In this document: positions 53,203 through 62,320 of the stretch, piece after piece
Layout: the number at the start of each line of letters is the position of its first letter
Numbering within the stretch: the first letter of the stretch is position 1
DNA from: Paenibacillus sp. KS-LC4
GTDB taxonomy: Bacteria; Bacillota; Bacilli; Paenibacillales; Paenibacillaceae
NCBI RefSeq assembly: GCF_036894955.1
Contig: NZ_CP145905.1
Span: forward strand, 1,867,501 to 1,931,500
DNA length: 64,000 nt
Direction: 5' to 3'
Program-made: the position numbers and the translations under genes
The notes under the pieces: generated by a model
The model's input: only the letters and a program-made list of their open reading frames with translations
The model's database searches: none
Told to the model about the DNA's origin: nothing

Positions 53203-54435
53203 ATGAATGGGAAAAGATTATTTGCCTTCCTTGGGATCGTAGTCATCGTGTTTGGCGTGATCGCTTGGACGAGCCCATCGCTGGTAACCGGCATTCGGCT
53301 AGGCCTGGATTTGAAGGGCGGCTTCGAGGTGCTTTATGAGGCAGAACCGCTTACGGCCGGCGATAAAGTTACGCCTACTTTGCTGAAGGATACGGCGAAA
53401 AGCCTGGAGGCTCGTGCCGACAAGATCGGTATTTCCGAGCCGGAAATTACGACAGAAGGAACGAACCGCATTCGCGTCAAGCTTGCTGGCGTGACGAATG
53501 AGGATGAGGTAAGAGACATCATCAAGAAGCCGGTCAATTTGACGTTTAAAGCACCGGATGGCACGATTGAGCTTCAAGGCAACGATTTTGTGCAAAATGC
53601 AGCTACGGTCGAATATGATTCGCTGAATAATCCAGTCGTTTCGATTAAGCTGAAAGATGCAAAGAAATTTGAGGATGTAACGAGGAGACTGACAGGCAAG
53701 ACGCTGGCGATTTATCTCGACGATGAAATGCTGTCGAATCCGAACGTCAACCAGCCAATCAGCGGCGGAAGCGCGCAAATTAGCGGTAACTTCACGCTTG
53801 ATGAGGCAAATAGCTTGAAGGATACGATTAATTTGGGCGCATTGCCGCTTAAGCTGACTGAGAAATACACGCAAAGCGTGGGCGCAAAGCTTGGACAGCA
53901 GTCGCTTGAAGATACCGTTCGTGCCGGAATCATCGGCTCGGCGATTATTTTGGTGTTCCTGATTATTTTGTTCCGCATACCGGGCGTTGTAGCAGGTATT
54001 ACGGTTATTACCTTTACTTGGATGCTGGTGCTCATATTCGAGATGTTGAATGTGACCTTAACGCTGCCGGGCATTGCCGCATTTGTTCTCGGGATCGGGA
54101 TGGCGGTGGACGCGAATATTATTATGTATGAGCGGATTAAAGAGGAGATTCGCAGTGGAAAAAGCTTGCTTTCCTCGCTTAAAGCCGGCTCCAAAAACTC
54201 GTTCCGTACCATCATGGATGCGAATATTACAAACATGATTTCCTGCGGCGTGCTTTATTACATCGGAAATGGTGCGATCAGAGGTTTTGCACTGACGATG
54301 ATTTTGAGTATTTTGGTCAGTATCGTTACAAACATTTTCTTCTCACGCCTGCTGATTCATTTGCTGATTCGCAGCAACCTGTTTACTAAACCTAGCTATT
54401 TCGGCGTGAAGGAGGCGGACATCCGTGAACTTTAA
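53203..54435 (+). CDS. secD: Protein-export membrane protein SecD
   Basis: 410 residues, RND-like; uses proton motive force to aid late steps of Sec export. First helix then periplasmic-type P1 domain (LGLDLKGGFEVLYEA, RADKIGISEPEI) and five more C-terminal helices (LPGIAAFVLGIGMAVDANII, YERIKEEIRSGKSLLSSLKA). Bacillus has one fused SecDF; here the two proteins are separate with an 11-bp gene overlap. Confidence 0.96.
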   Translation: MNGKRLFAFLGIVVIVFGVIAWTSPSLVTGIRLGLDLKGGFEVLYEAEPLTAGDKVTPTLLKDTAKSLEARADKIGISEPEITTEGTNRIRVKLAGVTNEDEVRDIIKKPVNLTFKAPDGTIELQGNDFVQNAATVEYDSLNNPVVSIKLKDAKKFEDVTRRLTGKTLAIYLDDEMLSNPNVNQPISGGSAQISGNFTLDEANSLKDTINLGALPLKLTEKYTQSVGAKLGQQSLEDTVRAGIIGSAIILVFLIILFRIPGVVAGITVITFTWMLVLIFEMLNVTLTLPGIAAFVLGIGMAVDANIIMYERIKEEIRSGKSLLSSLKAGSKNSFRTIMDANITNMISCGVLYYIGNGAIRGFALTMILSILVSIVTNIFFSRLLIHLLIRSNLFTKPSYFGVKEADIREL

Positions 54436-55345
54436 AACAACGGTGCATTTTGACTTTATTAAGCATAGCAAGAAGTTTTTCATGGCTTCTATCATTTTAA
54501 CGATTGTAGGAATAATTTCGCTGTTCCTGTTTAATCTGAACTATGGCGTCGATTTTAAGGCGGGTACGAATATGGATATCGTAGTCGGCAAAGCCCTTAC
54601 TCAGGCGGATGCGAAGGAAGTTTTGGCCTCAGTCGGCATGACGGAAGTTACGCCGACGGTTGGCGGTACGAACGGTGATCGCGTGTCTGCTCGGTTTGAG
54701 GAAGTATTGGAGCAAGCGAAGGTAACAGAAATCCAAACTGCCTTTAAAGCAAAATATGGCGATCAAGTATCGGCAGAGGTCAGTGTCGTATCTCCAGATA
54801 TGGCGCGTGAGCTAGGCATCAAGACGATTTATGCCGTTATTATTGCGAGTATTGCGATTATGATTTATGTCATGATTCGTTTCGAATGGCGCTTTGCTTT
54901 AGCGGCAAACATTGCGATTTTGTATGACGCTTTTGTTGTAGTCGCTGTGTTTTCCATTTTCCGTCTGGAAGTCGATCTGCCGTTTATTGCGGCGGTGCTC
55001 ACGACAATTGGTTATTCAATTAATGATAAAATCGTTATTTTCGACCGAATTCGTGAAAATCTTCGGTTTGGCAAGCTGAAAACGCGTGAGCAGCTCGCAG
55101 AAATGGTCAATCAGAGCCTTTGGCAAACGATGGCGCGTAATATTTATACGGTGCTTGCCGTTCTTGTTATCGCAATCTGTTTGTTTCTGTTCGGAAGCGA
55201 ATCGATCAAGCTGTTTGCCTTGGCAAAAATTATCGGTCTGACAAGCGGCGCATACTCGTCGATCTGTATTGCGAGCCCGCTTTGGCTGCTTCTTAAAAGC
55301 AAACAAAAGCCTAAAGCAAAGCAGCCTGCCAAGACTGCGGTCTAA
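54425..55345 (+). CDS. secF: Protein-export membrane protein SecF
   Basis: 306-residue partner of SecD with six helices. NYGVDFKAGTNMDIVVG at the exit of helix 1, IRFEWRFALAANIAILYDAF and TTIGYSINDKIVIFDRIREN are diagnostic. Start GTG 54425 inside secD, implying coupled translation. Confidence 0.96.
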   Translation: MNFKTTVHFDFIKHSKKFFMASIILTIVGIISLFLFNLNYGVDFKAGTNMDIVVGKALTQADAKEVLASVGMTEVTPTVGGTNGDRVSARFEEVLEQAKVTEIQTAFKAKYGDQVSAEVSVVSPDMARELGIKTIYAVIIASIAIMIYVMIRFEWRFALAANIAILYDAFVVVAVFSIFRLEVDLPFIAAVLTTIGYSINDKIVIFDRIRENLRFGKLKTREQLAEMVNQSLWQTMARNIYTVLAVLVIAICLFLFGSESIKLFALAKIIGLTSGAYSSICIASPLWLLLKSKQKPKAKQPAKTAV

Positions 55346-55365
55346 CAGCGTAGGAGGAGGCAGTC

Positions 55366-56295
55366 ATGGCAATGAACCAACGATATACAAAAGCAGAACC
55401 GGCCAGCTGGTCAGGAATCTGGGGTAATGCGGCGTTGGCGTTGTTAAAGGGGGCAGCAGGCTGGCTGTCCGGCAGCAAAGCATTGCTTGCAGATGGTTGC
55501 CGATCTGCTGCGGAAGCGGCGGCTATTTTCGCGGAAAAGGTCGTTTCACAGCGCAGTGGCAATGGAAGCGAAGCTTCTACTGGCAGCGCTGCTGCTGCAA
55601 AGCACAACAATACAAGGAAGACTGAAACCTTCATGAATGTTGTTTTAGCAGCAGCGCTGCTGCTAATCGGCTTGGAGATAGGCATTTCGGCCGTTCGCGA
55701 CATTGCTGAGGGGATCAGCAAGCCGCCTCATTGGAGCGCGCTTGCTGCTCTGGCTTGCTGCCTGCTCGTGAAGGAGCTTATTTGGAAACAGCGTGAGCAT
55801 GGCAGCAGCTTGTATGCGACACTTGCGGTATTCATTGGTGCAGGAATGGCTTGGCTAGGTAAGCTGATTTCGCTTCCGGTGCTTTATTATTTTGATTCGG
55901 CGGCAGCTATCGTCATTTCGGTTATCGTCATGAACGGCGGCTATCGAATAATTGTGCCCTCCTCTCGCAAAGAGGAAGCACCAACAGAGGCTTATAGCGA
56001 AAATACCGAGGAGCTCATGCAGCTCGTTCAACGGGTGGAAGGCGTCGTCACGGTACAGTCGCTGCACGCTCGCGAGCAGGGCCATTATGTCGTTGCTGAG
56101 GCCGTTATAAGCGTTAATCCGCGCGTGACCGTGCTTGAGGGCCATGAAGTGGCGAAAAGGGTGAAACGACTGCTGCTGACACGCTTTACCCATCTAACGG
56201 ATGCAACCGTTCATGTCGAGCCATATGATCCCGGTTATCCTTATAAATCCAATCACGATCCGAATCAGGAGCATATGCCTACGCTGCTGCAATAG
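55366..56295 (+). CDS. Cation-diffusion-facilitator-like membrane protein with degenerate metal site
   Basis: 309 residues with CDF architecture: helices 1-2 (GKAAGWLSGSKALLADG region), several more helices, then a C-terminal cytoplasmic ferredoxin-like domain (VVTVQSLHAREQGHYVVAEAVI, VTVLEGHEVAKRVKRLLL; in parts). The transport-site motif normally HSxxD reads D43-GC-R46-SAA-E50: the His is Arg and second Asp is Glu. The helix-5 HxxxD is also missing (SSLYATLAVF). So ordinary zinc/manganese exchange is doubtful. A Ser/Ala-rich insert occupies 62-85. Lies between secF and recJ. Confidence 0.8.
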   Translation: MAMNQRYTKAEPASWSGIWGNAALALLKGAAGWLSGSKALLADGCRSAAEAAAIFAEKVVSQRSGNGSEASTGSAAAAKHNNTRKTETFMNVVLAAALLLIGLEIGISAVRDIAEGISKPPHWSALAALACCLLVKELIWKQREHGSSLYATLAVFIGAGMAWLGKLISLPVLYYFDSAAAIVISVIVMNGGYRIIVPSSRKEEAPTEAYSENTEELMQLVQRVEGVVTVQSLHAREQGHYVVAEAVISVNPRVTVLEGHEVAKRVKRLLLTRFTHLTDATVHVEPYDPGYPYKSNHDPNQEHMPTLLQ

Positions 56296-56326
56296 CGCAG
56301 CGTGGCAGAAAGGAGTGGAAGTCGGC

Positions 56327-58360
56327 GTGATTCAAGCTAAAACACGTTGGAATCTTGCGCCTTGGGACGAGCAGGCAGACGCGGCGGCGCAGGAGCTTTC
56401 CACAGCGCTGCGCCTGTCGCCGCTTGCCGCCAAGCTTTTGGTGCAGCGCGGCTATAGAGAGGTTGCACAGGCGGAGCAGTTTTTAAGAGGCGGCTCTGAG
56501 CATTTGCATGACCCGTATTTACTAAAAGATATGAGGGAGGCTGTCGCCCGTATTCGGGAGGCGGCCTCAGCTGGCGAAAAAGTACGTATATATGGCGATT
56601 ATGATGCCGACGGCGTATCCAGCACCTCGCTGCTCGTGCATGTCTTTCGCGAGCTCGGCCTTCATTTTGATTATTATATTCCCCATCGGGCGCTCGAAGG
56701 CTATGGTTTAAACAAGGCGGCGCTGGAGAAGGCAGCCGCTGAGGGCATTGGCTTAATTGTGACTGTTGATACTGGCATTAGTGCGTTCGATGAAATTGCT
56801 TACGCCAAGGAGCTTGGGCTTGATGTCGTTGTCACTGACCATCACGAGCCGCCAGCGCGTATTCCGGATGCCTGCGCCGTCGTTAACCCGAAGCGTCATG
56901 ATTGCACGTATCCTTTTGAAGGGCTGGCAGGCGTTGGAGTCGCATTTAAGCTGGCGCAAGCGCTGCTGGAGCGTCCGCCTATGGAGCTGACGGATATCGT
57001 TTGTCTGGGAACGATTGCTGATCTAATGCCTTTGACTGGCGAAAACCGGATTTTAGTCAAAAGCGGGCTGGAACGGCTTCGCCAGACGACGAATACGGGA
57101 TTTCTCGCGCTTGCCGAGTCAACGGGCATAGAGCTGTCGTCGATTACATCTACGACTGTCGCCTTTGGCATGGCGCCGCGCATTAATGCGGCTGGCAGGC
57201 TCGATCATGCGCGGCGCGCTGTCGAGCTGCTCATAAGCGATAACTACGATGAGGCTATACTCGCGGCGACTTCACTCGATATGCTGAACCGCGAGCGACA
57301 GCGCATTGTGGAAGGGATCGTCAAAGAGGCGGAGGAGCAGTGGGCGCAGAAGCAAGCACAAGCAATGGCTGCGGGCGAAGCAGAGCCGGCAGTCATCGTG
57401 CTTGCGGGCGAAGGCTGGAATGTGGGCGTTATCGGCATTGTAGCCTCCAAGCTGCTGGAGCGCCATTACAAGCCCGTCATTATTCTCGGCATAGATGGAG
57501 AGAGCGGCATGTGTAAGGGGTCTGCGCGCTCCATTGATGGCTACGACCTGCATGCAGCACTTACCGTCTGCGATGAACTGCTGGACCATTATGGTGGCCA
57601 TCAGGCGGCGGCAGGCATGAGCCTGCATCGCGACCGGCTGGCTGATTTTGAACGCAAGCTGGGCGAGCTGGCCTTGGAATGGCTCAGTGAACAGGATTGG
57701 ATTCCCAAAACGGGCATTGATCTAGCGTGCAAGGTGGAAGAAGCAAATTTGCAAACGATCAATGAGCTGGCGCAGCTGGAGCCGTTCGGGGCGGGTAATC
57801 CATCGCCACGCTTGCTCATTCAGGGCGCCGCACTTGCAGACAAACGAACGATGGGCAAGGAAGCGAAGCATCTCAAGCTGACGGTGAAGAGTGGACAGGC
57901 TGTACTGGAGGCGGTAGGCTTCAGCATGGGAGCTATCGCCGACCGGCTGATTGCGAGCAGCACGGTGGATTTGGTAGGCGCGTTGTCCATTAATGAATGG
58001 AACGGCCAGCGCAAGCCTCAGCTGCATATTCATGACCTGTTCAGCGGAGGCGCGTATGCAAAATTTCCTGAACGTGAGCATTTCGGTCAAGTGTATCAAC
58101 TGCTGCGGAGAATGAAGCGGGCACCGCTTGAGGGGCTTGCGAAGCGTCTCGCGGAGATGAGCGGATGGCCGCAGGAAATGACTGAGGTTATGCTGCGCGT
58201 GTTTACCGAGCTGGCGTTTATTCGTATTGAGGATGGCTTTGCAATCGTAGCAGAAGCGCCGGAGAAGCGAGAGCTTGGCACAGCGCCTTCCTACCAGAAG
58301 GCAAAAAGTAAAGCAGAACAATTGCAATCCCCGCTTTTTGCAGCTACAATATTGGTTTGA
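56327..58360 (+). CDS. recJ: Single-strand-specific 5'-3' exonuclease RecJ
   Basis: 677 residues, DHH superfamily. Metal-binding motifs DYDADG (91-96) and DHH (171-173), DHHA1 motif GGHQAAAGMSL, then OB-like and C-terminal domains. Works in RecFOR recombination, mismatch and base-excision repair. B. subtilis RecJ is ~786 aa; this one is shorter at the C-terminus. The frame reaches back to 56201, but GTG 56327 has AAAGGAG upstream and starts just past the previous gene. Confidence 0.94.
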   Translation: MIQAKTRWNLAPWDEQADAAAQELSTALRLSPLAAKLLVQRGYREVAQAEQFLRGGSEHLHDPYLLKDMREAVARIREAASAGEKVRIYGDYDADGVSSTSLLVHVFRELGLHFDYYIPHRALEGYGLNKAALEKAAAEGIGLIVTVDTGISAFDEIAYAKELGLDVVVTDHHEPPARIPDACAVVNPKRHDCTYPFEGLAGVGVAFKLAQALLERPPMELTDIVCLGTIADLMPLTGENRILVKSGLERLRQTTNTGFLALAESTGIELSSITSTTVAFGMAPRINAAGRLDHARRAVELLISDNYDEAILAATSLDMLNRERQRIVEGIVKEAEEQWAQKQAQAMAAGEAEPAVIVLAGEGWNVGVIGIVASKLLERHYKPVIILGIDGESGMCKGSARSIDGYDLHAALTVCDELLDHYGGHQAAAGMSLHRDRLADFERKLGELALEWLSEQDWIPKTGIDLACKVEEANLQTINELAQLEPFGAGNPSPRLLIQGAALADKRTMGKEAKHLKLTVKSGQAVLEAVGFSMGAIADRLIASSTVDLVGALSINEWNGQRKPQLHIHDLFSGGAYAKFPEREHFGQVYQLLRRMKRAPLEGLAKRLAEMSGWPQEMTEVMLRVFTELAFIRIEDGFAIVAEAPEKRELGTAPSYQKAKSKAEQLQSPLFAATILV

Positions 58361-58400
58361 CAGCATCAGAATGGCGATAGACAGAAGGGACGAATAATGA

Positions 58401-58928
58401 ATGAGCGAGTCACAAATTAATTTTAAAGATTACATTCGGGTTATTCCCGATTTCCCACAGCCAGGCATTCGCTTTAAGGATATTACTACTTTGCTTAAGG
58501 ACGGCCCAGCTTACCGTGCTGCCATTGAAGAAATGCGCAAAGCGGTTGAGCATTTGAAAATTGATATCGTTGCAGGACCGGAAGCACGCGGCTTCGTTAT
58601 AGGCGCTCCGCTTGCTCTTGCACTAGGCGTAGGTTTTGCGCCCATCCGCAAAAGCGGCAAGCTGCCCGGCGAAACGATTGAAGCGAGCTATGACCTGGAG
58701 TATGGCAAAGATGTGCTCGCTATGCACAAGGACTCCATCCAGCCAGGACAGCGCGTTCTGATCGCCGATGATCTGCTTGCAACGGGAGGTACGATTGCAA
58801 CTTCCATTAATTTGATTCGTCAGCTTGGCGGGGAAATTGTCGGCTCGGCGTTTCTTATCGAGCTCTCCTATTTGACGGGCCGCGAGAAGCTTGGCGATAT
58901 GGACGTCGTTTCACTCGTTACTTACTAG
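58401..58928 (+). CDS. apt: Adenine phosphoribosyltransferase
   Basis: 175-residue purine salvage enzyme making AMP from adenine and PRPP. PRPP-binding motif VLIADDLLATGGT (119-131), N-terminal IPDFPQPGIRFKDITTLL, and AGPEARGFVIGAPLA. Conserved recJ-apt-relA order. Confidence 0.97.
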   Translation: MSESQINFKDYIRVIPDFPQPGIRFKDITTLLKDGPAYRAAIEEMRKAVEHLKIDIVAGPEARGFVIGAPLALALGVGFAPIRKSGKLPGETIEASYDLEYGKDVLAMHKDSIQPGQRVLIADDLLATGGTIATSINLIRQLGGEIVGSAFLIELSYLTGREKLGDMDVVSLVTY

Positions 58929-58967
58929 AAATTGCTCAAAGTATGAAATAAAATGGTTAGAACGTTT

Positions 58968-58998
58968 AAGCCAACCAGCCGCTGCTGGTTGGCTTTTG
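58968..58998 (+). terminator. Terminator after apt
   Basis: AAGCCAACCAGC (58968-58979) / GCTGGTTGGCTT (58984-58995), 4-nt loop, short T run. Confidence 0.8.
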
Positions 58999-59074
58999 TA
59001 CAATAAAGTCCACATTGCCGGTTAAGAAATTTAAATTTCCATCACTTAAATTGACACTTCAATCGACAGCGCAG

Positions 59075-59104
59075 TTGACGTCATGCTATGCTAACAGGCA
59101 TAAT
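59075..59104 (+). promoter_or_regulatory. Candidate relA promoter
   Basis: TTGACG (59075-59080), 18-bp spacer, CATAAT (59099-59104), about 65 bp before relA. A TTGACA at 59051 has no matching -10. Confidence 0.5.
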
Positions 59105-59169
59105 ATTAGAAAACTCGGAAAATGTGCGAAGGGGAGCCTAAGCAAGGCTCATTTCGGAAAGGGATGTTC

Positions 59170-61350
59170 ATGGGCATAGAGCAGTTAATTGAAAAGGCAT
59201 CGGCCTATATGAAGGAACAGGACTTATTACGCATAAGGGAAGCCTATCATTTTGCAGATCAGGCTCATCATGGACAAGTGCGGAAATCAGGCGAACCTTA
59301 CATTTTACATCCGATTGCCGTAGCAGATATATTGGTGGATATGCAGATGGATGTGCTATCCATTATTACAGCCTTACTGCATGACGTGGTTGAAGATACG
59401 ACAGTCGATCTGGAGACGGTTCGGGCGAAATTTGGTGAAACCTGCGCGATGCTGGTTGACGGACTGACGAAGCTGGAGAAAATCCGTTTTCGTTCCAAGG
59501 AAGAGCAGCAAAACGAAAATTACCGCAAAATGTTTGTAGCGATGGCGCAGGATATTCGCGTTATTTTGATTAAGCTTGCTGATCGGCTGCACAATATGCG
59601 GACGCTAAAATTCCAGTCTGAGGAAGCGCAGCGGCGAATTGCGTATGAGACGCTGGAAATTTTTTGCCCCATTGCGCATCGGCTCGGTATTTCCGCGATT
59701 AAGTGGGAGATGGAGGATATTGCACTTCGGTATTTAAATCCGCAGCAATATTATCGCATCGCCAACTTGATGAAGAAAAAACGGGCAGAACGCGAGCAGT
59801 TTATTGCCGATGTTATTGAGCGAATTGAAGAGAAGCTTGGCGAAATGGGCATTGAAGGCGATATTTCCGGGCGCCCGAAGCATTTGTACAGCATTTACAA
59901 AAAAATGACCGACCGCAACAAGCAGTTTAATGAGATTTATGATCTCATGGCGATTCGGATTATTGTCGAAAATATTAAGGATTGTTATGCAACGCTAGGC
60001 ATTATCCATACGCTGTGGAAGCCGATGCCGGGGCGGTTTAAGGATTATATCGCGATGCCGAAGGCGAATATGTACCAGTCGCTGCATACGACGGTTGTAG
60101 GGCCGAATGGCGAGCCGACCGAAGTGCAGATTCGGACATGGGATATGCATCGTACATCAGAATACGGGATTGCGGCGCATTGGGCATACAAGGAAGGCAC
60201 GGTCGTGCCGAACCGCAATTTTGAAGATAAAATGTCTTGGTTCCGCGAAATATTGGAGCTGCAAAATGACGCCCGCGACGCATCGGAGTTTATGGAATCG
60301 CTGAAGATGGATTTCTTCTCCGATCTCGTATTTGTGTTTACGCCGAGCGGTGAAGTCATTGAGCTGCCAGCCGGCTCAGTGCCGCTGGATTTTGCTTACC
60401 GCATTCATACGGAGGTTGGCAACCGCACGATTGGCGCCAAGGTGAACGGCCGTATTGTGCCGCTCGACCATAAGCTCAAAACCGGTGATATTATTGAAAT
60501 TCTCACCTCTAAGCATTCGTATGGACCGAGCCAGGATTGGGTGAAAATTGCACAGTCATCGCACGCCCGCAGCAAAATCAGGCAGTGGTTCAAGAAGGAG
60601 CAGCGCGAGGAAAATGTGGCGAAGGGTCGTGAGGCGGTCGAGCGTGAGCTCAAGCGCCTTGGTTTAGAGCCCTCGGCATGGCTGACCGAGGACAAGCTGC
60701 AAGAGGTTGCGTCCAAGTTCTCATTTAACGATGTGGAGGACATGCTGTCAGGCGTTAACTTTGGCGGCGTGACTGCTGCGCAGATTTGTACCCGTCTAAC
60801 GGAGAAGCTGCGTAAGGAAGCTGAGAAAAACAATACGATTGAGCTCGGTACGGATAAAGATGCAAAATCGGGAGTCAGCCGTAAAAATCGCCAGCACCAT
60901 GGCGTTACGGTACGAGGCATTGATAATTTGCTCATTCGCTTTGCTCGCTGCTGCAATCCGGTGCCTGGCGACGCGATTATTGGCTACATTACGCGTGGAC
61001 GCGGCGTCTCGGTGCATCGTATGGATTGCCAAAACATTCCGTTCGGCATGGACGGAGAGGAAGCGGATCGCGTTATTGAGGTGGAGTGGGAAGAATCTAT
61101 CGAGGCTAATTACAGCGTCGATATTGAAATTACCGGCCATGACCGTAATGGTCTGCTCAATGAAGTGCTGCAGGTTGTATCCGGCAGCAAGACGAATATT
61201 TCAGCAGTGACCGGGCGTTCCGTGAAAAATAAAATGGTCATGATTCATATGACCGTGCTGATCAAGAACGTTGAGCATCTCTCATCCGTGGTGGAGAAGA
61301 TTAAACGGGTGCAGGATATCTATTCCGTCCAAAGGATTATGAATAGCTGA
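59170..61350 (+). CDS. relA: Bifunctional (p)ppGpp synthetase/hydrolase RelA/SpoT
   Basis: 726-residue long RSH protein controlling the stringent response. HD hydrolase domain (HPIAVADILVDMQ, ALLHDVVEDT), synthetase domain (GRPKHLYSIYKKM, PGRFKDYIAMPKANMYQSLH; the RFKD motif is the bifunctional type), TGS domain (VFTPSGEVIELPAGSVPLDF) and C-terminal ACT (GLLNEVLQVVSGSKTNI). ATG 59170 is chosen because GGAAAGGG is 6 nt upstream and MGIEQLIEKASAYM fits; ATG 59164 abuts the site. Its last codons form the left end of a large palindrome. Confidence 0.97.
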   Translation: MGIEQLIEKASAYMKEQDLLRIREAYHFADQAHHGQVRKSGEPYILHPIAVADILVDMQMDVLSIITALLHDVVEDTTVDLETVRAKFGETCAMLVDGLTKLEKIRFRSKEEQQNENYRKMFVAMAQDIRVILIKLADRLHNMRTLKFQSEEAQRRIAYETLEIFCPIAHRLGISAIKWEMEDIALRYLNPQQYYRIANLMKKKRAEREQFIADVIERIEEKLGEMGIEGDISGRPKHLYSIYKKMTDRNKQFNEIYDLMAIRIIVENIKDCYATLGIIHTLWKPMPGRFKDYIAMPKANMYQSLHTTVVGPNGEPTEVQIRTWDMHRTSEYGIAAHWAYKEGTVVPNRNFEDKMSWFREILELQNDARDASEFMESLKMDFFSDLVFVFTPSGEVIELPAGSVPLDFAYRIHTEVGNRTIGAKVNGRIVPLDHKLKTGDIIEILTSKHSYGPSQDWVKIAQSSHARSKIRQWFKKEQREENVAKGREAVERELKRLGLEPSAWLTEDKLQEVASKFSFNDVEDMLSGVNFGGVTAAQICTRLTEKLRKEAEKNNTIELGTDKDAKSGVSRKNRQHHGVTVRGIDNLLIRFARCCNPVPGDAIIGYITRGRGVSVHRMDCQNIPFGMDGEEADRVIEVEWEESIEANYSVDIEITGHDRNGLLNEVLQVVSGSKTNISAVTGRSVKNKMVMIHMTVLIKNVEHLSSVVEKIKRVQDIYSVQRIMNS

Positions 61351-61570
61351 TTTTGCTGCTGTAAAAGCCTTGGTTGGGAAGGGCGGGGGGACACTGCGTG
61401 AAAGGTTTGGGTTTCGGTCGCCATTGCTCCTGAATTTCATCGAATTTACCGCTGCACGGTAGAAATTCAGGAGCAAAAGCGAACGCTCCGCTCCTCAATC
61501 CCAAACCTTTCACTCCACTTTCTCCCCCCTCCTCTTCCCCAAAAAGGTTTTAAAAGCAGGTTTAGCTATT
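61342..61570. repeat. Large imperfect palindrome between relA and dtd
   Basis: Nested inverted segments: AATAGCT (61342-61348) / AGCTATT (61564-61570); a TGCTG...AAAAGCCTT-type arm near 61355-61372 against 61545-61560; G-rich 61377-61391 against C-rich 61520-61540; perfect 14-bp GTGAAAGGTTTGGG (61398-61411) / CCCAAACCTTTCAC (61500-61513); perfect 14-bp TGCTCCTGAATTTC (61425-61438) / GAAATTCAGGAGCA (61462-61475). No T tract follows. The left end includes the relA stop codon. Confidence 0.85.
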
Positions 61571-61592
61571 GCCAGCAGGCAACAAGCTAAAG

Positions 61593-61662
61593 ATAACAGA
61601 TAACAGATAACAGATAACAGATAACAGATAACAGATAACAGATAACAGATAACAAATAACAG
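61593..61662 (+). repeat. Heptanucleotide tandem repeat (ATAACAG)x10
   Basis: Ten head-to-tail 7-bp units, only the ninth with one change (ATAACAA). Noncoding (7 is not a multiple of 3 and no gene crosses it). Probable slippage-prone microsatellite 170 bp upstream of dtd. Confidence 0.97.
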
Positions 61663-61739
61663 AAGATAGACAAAGATAACAGGTCATAACTACACTTAAT
61701 GGATGATTATAGTGTAGGTCAACAGGTATACAATAATTA

Positions 61740-61767
61740 TCCCTGCTTCGCATGCACGAAGCAGGGA
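61740..61767 (+). other. Perfect hairpin upstream of dtd
   Basis: TCCCTGCTTCG (61740-61750) / CGAAGCAGGGA (61757-61767), 6-nt loop CATGCA, no T run; 17 bp before the next hairpin. The pair resembles an attenuation arrangement, unproven. Confidence 0.6.
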
Positions 61768-61784
61768 TGAATGAAATATAGGTT

Positions 61785-61815
61785 GGCGGCGTACGTAGCC
61801 GCCTTCTTCTTTTTT
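61785..61815 (+). terminator. Terminator-like hairpin immediately before dtd
   Basis: GGCGGC-GTACGTA-GCCGCC (61785-61803) followed by TTCTTCTTTTTT, directly before the AAGGAAGG ribosome site of dtd. Could end relA transcripts or attenuate dtd. Confidence 0.7.
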
Positions 61816-61833
61816 AAGGAAGGATGGGGAAGC

Positions 61834-62280
61834 ATGAAGGTTGTAATTCAGAGAAGCAAGCAGGCAAGCGTAACCGTCGAAGGGGAAATAACAGGAGCAA
61901 TCCACTTTGGATACGTGCTGCTTGTTGGAATTACCCATGAAGATTCAGATGCAGACATCAAATGGATGGCCGATAAGATCGCGGGCCTGCGCATTTTTGA
62001 AGATGAGGCTGGCAAAATGAATTTGTCCATCGTCGAAACGGGCGGCGCTATTTTGTCTATATCGCAGTTTACATTGTATGGAGACAGCCGCAAAGGCCGG
62101 AGACCTAACTTTATGGCTGCTGCGCGCCCAGAACAGGCTGAGCCGCTCTACGAGCAGTTTAATGCCTATCTTCGTCAGCAGCATGGGCTGCAAGTGGAGA
62201 CGGGGCGTTTTGGCGCTATGATGGATGTGTCGCTCGTCAATTGGGGGCCTGTAACATTGATTTTGGACAGCAAGGAGTAG
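61834..62280 (+). CDS. dtd: D-aminoacyl-tRNA deacylase
   Basis: 148-residue enzyme that hydrolyses D-aminoacyl-tRNAs (and glycyl-tRNA-Ala). Signature [17 protein letters not shown] and the C-terminal NWGPVTLIL (the Gly-cisPro site) are intact; N-terminus [17 protein letters not shown] is standard. ATG 61834 follows AAGGAAGG; the upstream in-frame extension runs through the terminator hairpin and is not real. Conserved relA-dtd order. Confidence 0.96.
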   Translation: MKVVIQRSKQASVTVEGEITGAIHFGYVLLVGITHEDSDADIKWMADKIAGLRIFEDEAGKMNLSIVETGGAILSISQFTLYGDSRKGRRPNFMAAARPEQAEPLYEQFNAYLRQQHGLQVETGRFGAMMDVSLVNWGPVTLILDSKE

Positions 62281-62320
62281 AGCAGAGCCGTAAAGAGCAG
62301 TTGCACTTGCAGAGGATTCC

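Noticed and set aside
61593-61662. CRISPR-like array
   Set aside because: Units are 7 bp, contiguous, with no spacers; it is a microsatellite. No cas genes are present.
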